From NCBI GenBank assembly GCA_003156975.1, contig PMIE01000082.1, positions 1-40,726 of the forward strand: a stretch of DNA of 40,726 bases. Direction: 5' to 3'. This DNA is from Chloroflexota bacterium (GTDB lineage Bacteria > Chloroflexota > Limnocylindria > Limnocylindrales > CSP1-4). Within the stretch, counting starts at the first letter, position 1. Each line of letters begins with the position of its first letter. The notes beneath the pieces are model-generated. The model saw nothing but the letters and a program-made list of their open reading frames with translations. It searched no databases and was not told the DNA's origin. Below, piece after piece: positions 36,800 to 40,726 of the stretch. A program made the translations under genes and the position numbers.

Positions 36800-37888
36800 A
36801 TGAGCAAACCGAGCAAGTCATTCAACCCGGCGGAGCCCGCAACGGCTTCGCCGGGCTCTGTTTTGGCCACGCCTCCAAACCTCGAGATCGAGCCCGAATC
36901 GGTGGCGGGGATTGAGCGCATGGCGACGGAGTATGTCGACGCCTTTCTAGTGGCAGAGCCGTCCGACCCCGAGTCGGCACGTACGATTGCCGCGATCGAC
37001 CGACTCGGCGAGCGTGACTTCGTAGTCACCGCGGCGATCAGCGGGCGGCTGCTGGATCGTCGTTTTCGCGCCGTGGACGCGGTGCTCGGAAGCAAGGCCC
37101 CGATTGCGCGGCAGCTCGCCGAGTTGCGCAAGCTCGCGGCCCGAATAGACCCGTCGAAGCTGAGCCTGGACGGCGGCCGCTCCCCCGAGGAAGACATCCG
37201 CGATCTCGATCGCTACTTCGAGCGCTTCGCCAGGTTGCAGCCGGCCCTGCAGGAGATCCTCAGCCGGCTCGCTGAAGGCCGCCTCTTCCTGGAGCAGGAC
37301 AACGCCGCGATCGTCCAGGAACAGGCGTCGTTGGAGATCGAGCTGGAGACGTTGCGCCAGTACGCCTACCTCGCCGAACGGATCGATCGACTGGCTAGCG
37401 CTCGCATCGATGCCATGGCTGCGACCGAGCCTGCCCGCGCCCAATCGTTGATGACGAGCTTTCTCAGTGTCGTGCGCCGGCGGCGCCAGGAGATCCTGGT
37501 GCAGCTGGCGGTCGTGACCCAGGGTTTCGCGGCCCTGCAGGTCGTCGAGGAGAGCAACGCCGAAGTGGTGCACGCCCTTGCCACGGCGATCACGACCACC
37601 ACGACCGCGATGCGAACGGCCGTTATGGCGGCGCATGCGGCGGCGAGCCAGCGGATTGCCCTGGGCCAGCTCCACGCAGCGCAGAAGGCCACCAGCGCAA
37701 TGGCCAACCACGTCGCTGCGCTGGAAGACGGCTCGTCCGGCCCGAGCGGGCGAGTTGCCGTGCTCCGCGACGCCTGGAGCGAGGTCTACGCCGCCCTGGA
37801 TCGCGTGGACCAGCAGAAGGCCCAGGTCCTGCGAACCATCTCACGGGCCGACCGCGAGCTGACCAGGCTGAAGCCGGGGAGTCCGTAG
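36800..37888 (+). CDS. TelA/KlaA-family toxic-anion-resistance-like protein
   Basis: A 362-residue protein resembling TelA (tellurite/toxic anion resistance). The diagnostic stretch EILVQLAVVTQGFAALQVVEESNAE is visible in its core as QLAVVTQGFAALQVV, followed by long helices (TTTTTAMRTAVMAAHAAASQRIALGQL), as in TelA, where T-x-x-A-L-R-x-A-V occurs. Upstream helices with ARIDPSKL and FERFARLQPALQEIL match the rest of the family. TelA proteins are cytoplasmic and alpha-helical, of uncertain mechanism, and often sit with stress genes. The N-terminal 40 residues are low complexity, and a terminator-like hairpin lies within them, so the real start may be later (for example ATG 36923). It follows the flotillin gene by 15 bases. 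Confidence 0.85.
   Translation: MSKPSKSFNPAEPATASPGSVLATPPNLEIEPESVAGIERMATEYVDAFLVAEPSDPESARTIAAIDRLGERDFVVTAAISGRLLDRRFRAVDAVLGSKAPIARQLAELRKLAARIDPSKLSLDGGRSPEEDIRDLDRYFERFARLQPALQEILSRLAEGRLFLEQDNAAIVQEQASLEIELETLRQYAYLAERIDRLASARIDAMAATEPARAQSLMTSFLSVVRRRRQEILVQLAVVTQGFAALQVVEESNAEVVHALATAITTTTTAMRTAVMAAHAAASQRIALGQLHAAQKATSAMANHVAALEDGSSGPSGRVAVLRDAWSEVYAALDRVDQQKAQVLRTISRADRELTRLKPGSP
36831..36864 (+). terminator. Terminator-like hairpin inside the TelA gene 5' end
   Basis: CGGAGCCCG (36831-36839) pairs with CGGGCTCTG (36852-36860; one G-U), with a 12-base loop and TTTT directly after. It lies 47 bases beyond the flotillin stop, where an intrinsic terminator is expected, but inside the annotated start of the next gene. 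Confidence 0.5.
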
Positions 37889-37937
37889 CTTCGAGGTTGG
37901 CCGGCACAACAGTGCGCCGAGGCGCGAGAATGGGGCA

Positions 37938-38540
37938 ATGAGCGAATCGTCGGAGATCGACAAACCGGGCCTACGCGAGCGCAAGAAGGCCAAGACGCGG
38001 GCACTCATCCAGGAACATGCAATGCGCCTCTTCGGTGAGCAGGGTTACGGGGCCACGACCGTCGAGCAGATCGCCGATGCGGCAGAGGTCTCGCCGAGTA
38101 CGTTCTTCCGCTATTTCGGGTCGAAGGAAGAGGTCGTCGCGTATGACGCCTTGGACCCGCTGATCCTCCAAGCGTGGCGAGCACAGCCGGCCGGACTGAC
38201 CCCGCTGGCGGCCATGCGCGATGCCATGAAAGTGGTCTTCGGCAACATTGCGCCTGAGGCCCGAGCCGAGATGGTCAGCCGGGGCAAGCTGCTGTATTCG
38301 GAGCCGGATCTGCGTTCCGCGGCGATCGGTGAGCTGATCAGATCAGCCCAGATGATGATGGACGAGATAGCTGCGCGAACCGGCAGGCCGGCGGACGATC
38401 TCGAGGTTCGGGTCTTCGCCGGCGCGCTGGTCGGTGCCTTCATCGCTGCGGTTGTGCCAGTTCTCGAGGATCCCAAGGCGGACTTCTTCGAACTGGCAGA
38501 CAAGGCCATCGACTTTCTCGACAAGGGCATGCCGCTCTAG
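37938..38540 (+). CDS. TetR-family transcriptional regulator
   Basis: A 200-residue TetR repressor. Residues 15-61 are the helix-turn-helix, from ERKKAKTRALIQEHAMRLF through ATTVEQIADAAEVSPSTFFRYFGSKEEVV, a close match to the family. The C-terminal ligand-binding half is helical and has no identifiable specificity motif; the NIAPEARAEMVSRGKLLYSEPDLR element resembles acyl-CoA or MftR-type TetR regulators. It is 49 bases after the TelA-family gene and 74 bases before the GGDEF gene, all plus strand, so its targets may be these neighbours, although co-orientation leaves this open. Confidence 0.93.
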   Translation: MSESSEIDKPGLRERKKAKTRALIQEHAMRLFGEQGYGATTVEQIADAAEVSPSTFFRYFGSKEEVVAYDALDPLILQAWRAQPAGLTPLAAMRDAMKVVFGNIAPEARAEMVSRGKLLYSEPDLRSAAIGELIRSAQMMMDEIAARTGRPADDLEVRVFAGALVGAFIAAVVPVLEDPKADFFELADKAIDFLDKGMPL

Positions 38541-38580
38541 TCCTGCTGCGTGAGCCGGGGGCATCAAGTCAACGCCTCCT

Positions 38581-38630
38581 GGGCCCGACGACTAAAGCAG
38601 CCAGTCGTATCAGGATGGGCCCAACGACTA
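38581..38630. repeat. Pair of 14-bp direct repeats before the GGDEF gene
   Basis: GGGCCCGACGACTA at 38581 and GGGCCCAACGACTA at 38617 differ by one base and start 36 bp apart. They flank the start of the cyclase gene. They could be a regulator site or chance. Confidence 0.4.
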
Positions 38631-40459
38631 TGCCTCGACGTGCCGGCGTTTCCGCTTCGCGTGTTGGCGCGGGCGTCGCCGCCTTGGCGCTCCAGGCGGA
38701 GCCCGGTTCGGGGGCGAAATCGTCGCTGATCCCGTTCGCGCCGACGGCGACGCCGACCACGCCGCTCTCGGGCGCGCCATACGTCCTTCCGCCCAATAGG
38801 GCCATCGTTCCGGCCGACTCCGGCGAACCCGCAGAGCCGCCCCGCCGTCGCCGCTCAGACACGGGCAGCGGGCCGCGGCTCCAGCGAGTGCTGGCCGACC
38901 AGTCCAACCAGCCTGTTGCGTCCGGCCTGCTTCATCTCGACCCGATCCTCGTGGCGCTGGCCGACAGCGAACGCCACTTCCGCGCCATGATCGAGCAGGC
39001 CGCCGACGGCATCGTGGTCGTCGACGTTGGTGGCCGGGTCTCTCTGGCCAACTCGCGAGCTTGCGAGATGCTGGGCTGCTCCGCCCCGGAGGTAGTCGGG
39101 CTCGACCTGCTCGACACGTACCTGCCCGAAGATCGCGAGCTGGGTCGCGCCAGCCTCCAGCAGCCGCCGGGTTCCTCGATGCGTTTCGAGCGCCAGCTCG
39201 TTCGCCGCGATGGCTCGACCATTCCGATCGACGTCAGCGTGGCCTGGCTCGGCGACGGCGAACGCCAGCTCATCATGCGGGATGTCACTGCCCGCCAGCG
39301 CGCGGAAGAGGCACAGCTTGCCGAGGAACGTCGCCTGAGGTCGCTGTTGCGAATCTCGGAGGTGGAGTGCGACAGCGTCCCCGACCTGCTGAATGTCACG
39401 CTCGCAGAGGTAGTTGCGCTGAGCGACAGCGCCTTCGGCTACATATACGCCTACGACGAAGTCCGCGGCGTATTCACACTCCATTCGTGGTCTCGGGAGG
39501 AAACGGAGGCCAGCGAGATCGGCGATCCGACGTGGACCTACGAGCTGGCCAAGTCCGGCATCTGGGCGGAAGTCGAGAGCCACCGTCAGCCGATCGTAGT
39601 CAACGACCTGCAACCACCGGATCGGACAGAGCCGGACGCAGATGGCGCCGTCCCGGTCACGAGGTTCATGACCATTCCAGTGGTCAGTCGAGACCAGATG
39701 GTCGCCGTGGTCGGAGTTGCAAACAAGGCCGAGCCGTATACGGACACCGACGTTCGCCAGCTGACCCAGATCATGGACGTGGTCTGGAAGATCGCCGATC
39801 GCCAGCAGGCCGAGGACAGGATGCACCAGTTCGCCACTCAACTGGAGGCTCGGGTCGAGCAGCGCACACACGAGTTCGAGCGCGCCAACGCCGAGCTCGA
39901 GGCTGCCAACCAGGAGATCGCCGCCGCAAATGAGGAGCTGCAGCGACTCCTAGGCGAGCAGGCACGACTGCAGAGCGAGCTGGCATACCGGGTGCTGCAC
40001 GATCCCCTGACCGGTCTGGCCAACCGGACCATGTTCCAGGAGCGCCTGGACCATGCCTTCCGAGTCAGCGAGCGCGGTGTCGCCGTCCTGTGGATCGACC
40101 TCGATCATTTCAAGGAGGTCAACGACATCTTCGGCCACGAGGTTGGCGACGAGATGCTCATTGCCGTTGCCGATCGATTGCGGGACGTCGTTCGGGAAAC
40201 GGACGACATCGCCCGGATGGGTGGCGATGAGTTTGCCGTGGTTCTCCCAAATGTCGTGGAGAGCGAGGCCCAGGTTGTGGCCGATAGGGTCCTCGCGGCG
40301 TTGACAGATCGGGACGCGTTCAGGCTGCAAGTCGGTGTGAGTGTTGGGGTCGGCTGGCAACGAAATGCCACCGGCGATGGCCGAGTGCTGATACGGCGCG
40401 CGGACCAGGCGATGTACCGCGCCAAAGCGGCCGGCGGCAGCATGGCGATCATGTATTGA
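38615..40459 (+). CDS. PAS-GAF-GGDEF diguanylate cyclase
   Basis: A 614-residue sensor enzyme making cyclic di-GMP from two GTP. After a disordered Ala/Pro N terminus, a PAS domain covers about 120-235 (HFRAMIEQAADGIVVVDVGG and DGSTIPIDVSVAWL). A GAF domain follows at about 245-405 (VTLAEVVALSDSAFGYIY), then a coiled coil (about 410-460, ELEAANQEIAAANEEL), then the GGDEF domain starting at HDPLTGLANRTMFQERL. The active site reads GGDEF at 536-540, intact. The inhibitory I-site RETD is at 527-530, five residues before it, so product feedback is expected. There is no EAL domain and no membrane helix, so it is a cytosolic sensor. The ATG at 38630 is an alternative start. The ligand sensed is not predictable. 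Confidence 0.94.
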   Translation: MGPTTMPRRAGVSASRVGAGVAALALQAEPGSGAKSSLIPFAPTATPTTPLSGAPYVLPPNRAIVPADSGEPAEPPRRRRSDTGSGPRLQRVLADQSNQPVASGLLHLDPILVALADSERHFRAMIEQAADGIVVVDVGGRVSLANSRACEMLGCSAPEVVGLDLLDTYLPEDRELGRASLQQPPGSSMRFERQLVRRDGSTIPIDVSVAWLGDGERQLIMRDVTARQRAEEAQLAEERRLRSLLRISEVECDSVPDLLNVTLAEVVALSDSAFGYIYAYDEVRGVFTLHSWSREETEASEIGDPTWTYELAKSGIWAEVESHRQPIVVNDLQPPDRTEPDADGAVPVTRFMTIPVVSRDQMVAVVGVANKAEPYTDTDVRQLTQIMDVVWKIADRQQAEDRMHQFATQLEARVEQRTHEFERANAELEAANQEIAAANEELQRLLGEQARLQSELAYRVLHDPLTGLANRTMFQERLDHAFRVSERGVAVLWIDLDHFKEVNDIFGHEVGDEMLIAVADRLRDVVRETDDIARMGGDEFAVVLPNVVESEAQVVADRVLAALTDRDAFRLQVGVSVGVGWQRNATGDGRVLIRRADQAMYRAKAAGGSMAIMY

Positions 40460-40637
40460 AGCTCCAAAAATCGGGTCAGTCTCGTAGTTCTTTACTGGAC
40501 AAAACGGCTTCGAGACGTGGTAACCTCCGCCCGACGGGCCAATAGGCCCCGAATCCAGCGGCTCACACGATCGCTCCTCTCAACGGTTCTCGGCGAGACA
40601 GACGTGTCGCTGAGGCCGCACGAGTAAGGAGCGTTCT
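40460..40637. other. Intergenic region after the cyclase gene
   Basis: 178 bases without a gene. A short GGGCC/GGCCC hairpin with an AATA loop lies near 40540 and has no U-tract. TGGACA at 40496 and TAACCT at 40521 could be promoter elements, but their 19-base spacing is poor. Confidence 0.4.
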
Positions 40638-40726
40638 TTGTACGCATCGGACAAGACTCTGGTTTGCCAGGACTGCAACCAGGAGTTCGTCTTCAGCGCG
40701 AGCGAGCAGCAGTTCTACGCGGATCG
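40638..40726 (+). CDS. Small zinc-ribbon protein (partial, cut by right edge)
   Basis: A TTG start at 40638 has AAGGAG (40626-40631) six bases upstream. The visible 29 residues include LVCQDCNQEFVFSASEQQFY, a CxxC knuckle followed by an aromatic-rich strand. This matches the small zinc-ribbon proteins whose consensus is DKTLVCxDCGxEFVFTAGEQEFY, shown here in shortened form; they normally carry a second CxxC beyond the window edge. Function in the family is not well established. Confidence 0.75.
   Translation, partial: MYASDKTLVCQDCNQEFVFSASEQQFYAD

Overview
The window is a GC-rich, densely coded bacterial chromosome segment with no tRNA, rRNA, CRISPR array, insertion sequence or phage gene that I can see. 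The gene set (SufU-type rather than IscU-type Fe-S assembly, a Tat-lipoprotein sugar-binding protein, alpha- and beta-galactosidases, an ECF importer, frequent GTG/TTG starts) suggests a free-living or host-associated carbohydrate-using heterotroph. A Chloroflexota (Limnocylindria-like) or deep actinobacterial-type lineage is my inference; nothing here is a phylogenetic marker strong enough to settle it.

Layout, left to right. 1-3438 (minus strand): purE, a zinc-ribbon Nudix hydrolase, a 34-bp tandem repeat, then an ABC-2 exporter whose ATPase carries a membrane PLDc_N-like domain at its N terminus, with its permease cut by the left edge. 3629-5355 (plus): an unknown two-helix membrane protein and a galactose-mutarotase-like protein preceded by a possible coupled leader peptide. 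5543-19612: a galactoside-utilisation locus. On the minus strand lie deoR-type regulator, galT, tatA, galK and tatC, so twin-arginine translocase genes alternate with Leloir genes. Divergently, on the plus strand, lie a sugar-binding lipoprotein with a twin-arginine signal, two CUT1 permeases, a perfect hairpin, a GH36 alpha-galactosidase and a GH2 beta-galactosidase. The two arms share a 240-bp control region with a good sigma-70-type promoter and a palindrome. No ATPase for the sugar importer, no galE and no classical galM are present.

19628-21177: a small membrane protein, a second tatA and an unknown 120-aa protein. 21249-27025 (plus): a nucleoside hydrolase, a complete ECF importer (S, T, A, A') and an acetate-kinase-family gene, which read as a nucleoside or nucleoside-derived cofactor salvage unit. 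27033-31268 (minus): a metallo-beta-lactamase-fold hydrolase and a suf operon in the order Rrf2 regulator-sufC-sufS-sufU, with no sufB or sufD; SufC has a repeated Gly-Glu-Ala-Pro-Ala tail, and the Rrf2 promoter overlaps an inverted repeat.

31656-34772: a secreted subtilase closed by a strong terminator. 35010-37888: a membrane-stress-like set of a short NfeD-type OB protein, a flotillin-like SPFH protein and a TelA-family protein. 37938-40459: a TetR regulator and a PAS-GAF-GGDEF diguanylate cyclase. The right edge cuts a small zinc-ribbon protein. The most interesting feature is the coherent link between the interleaved tat genes and the Tat-type sugar-binding lipoprotein next door.
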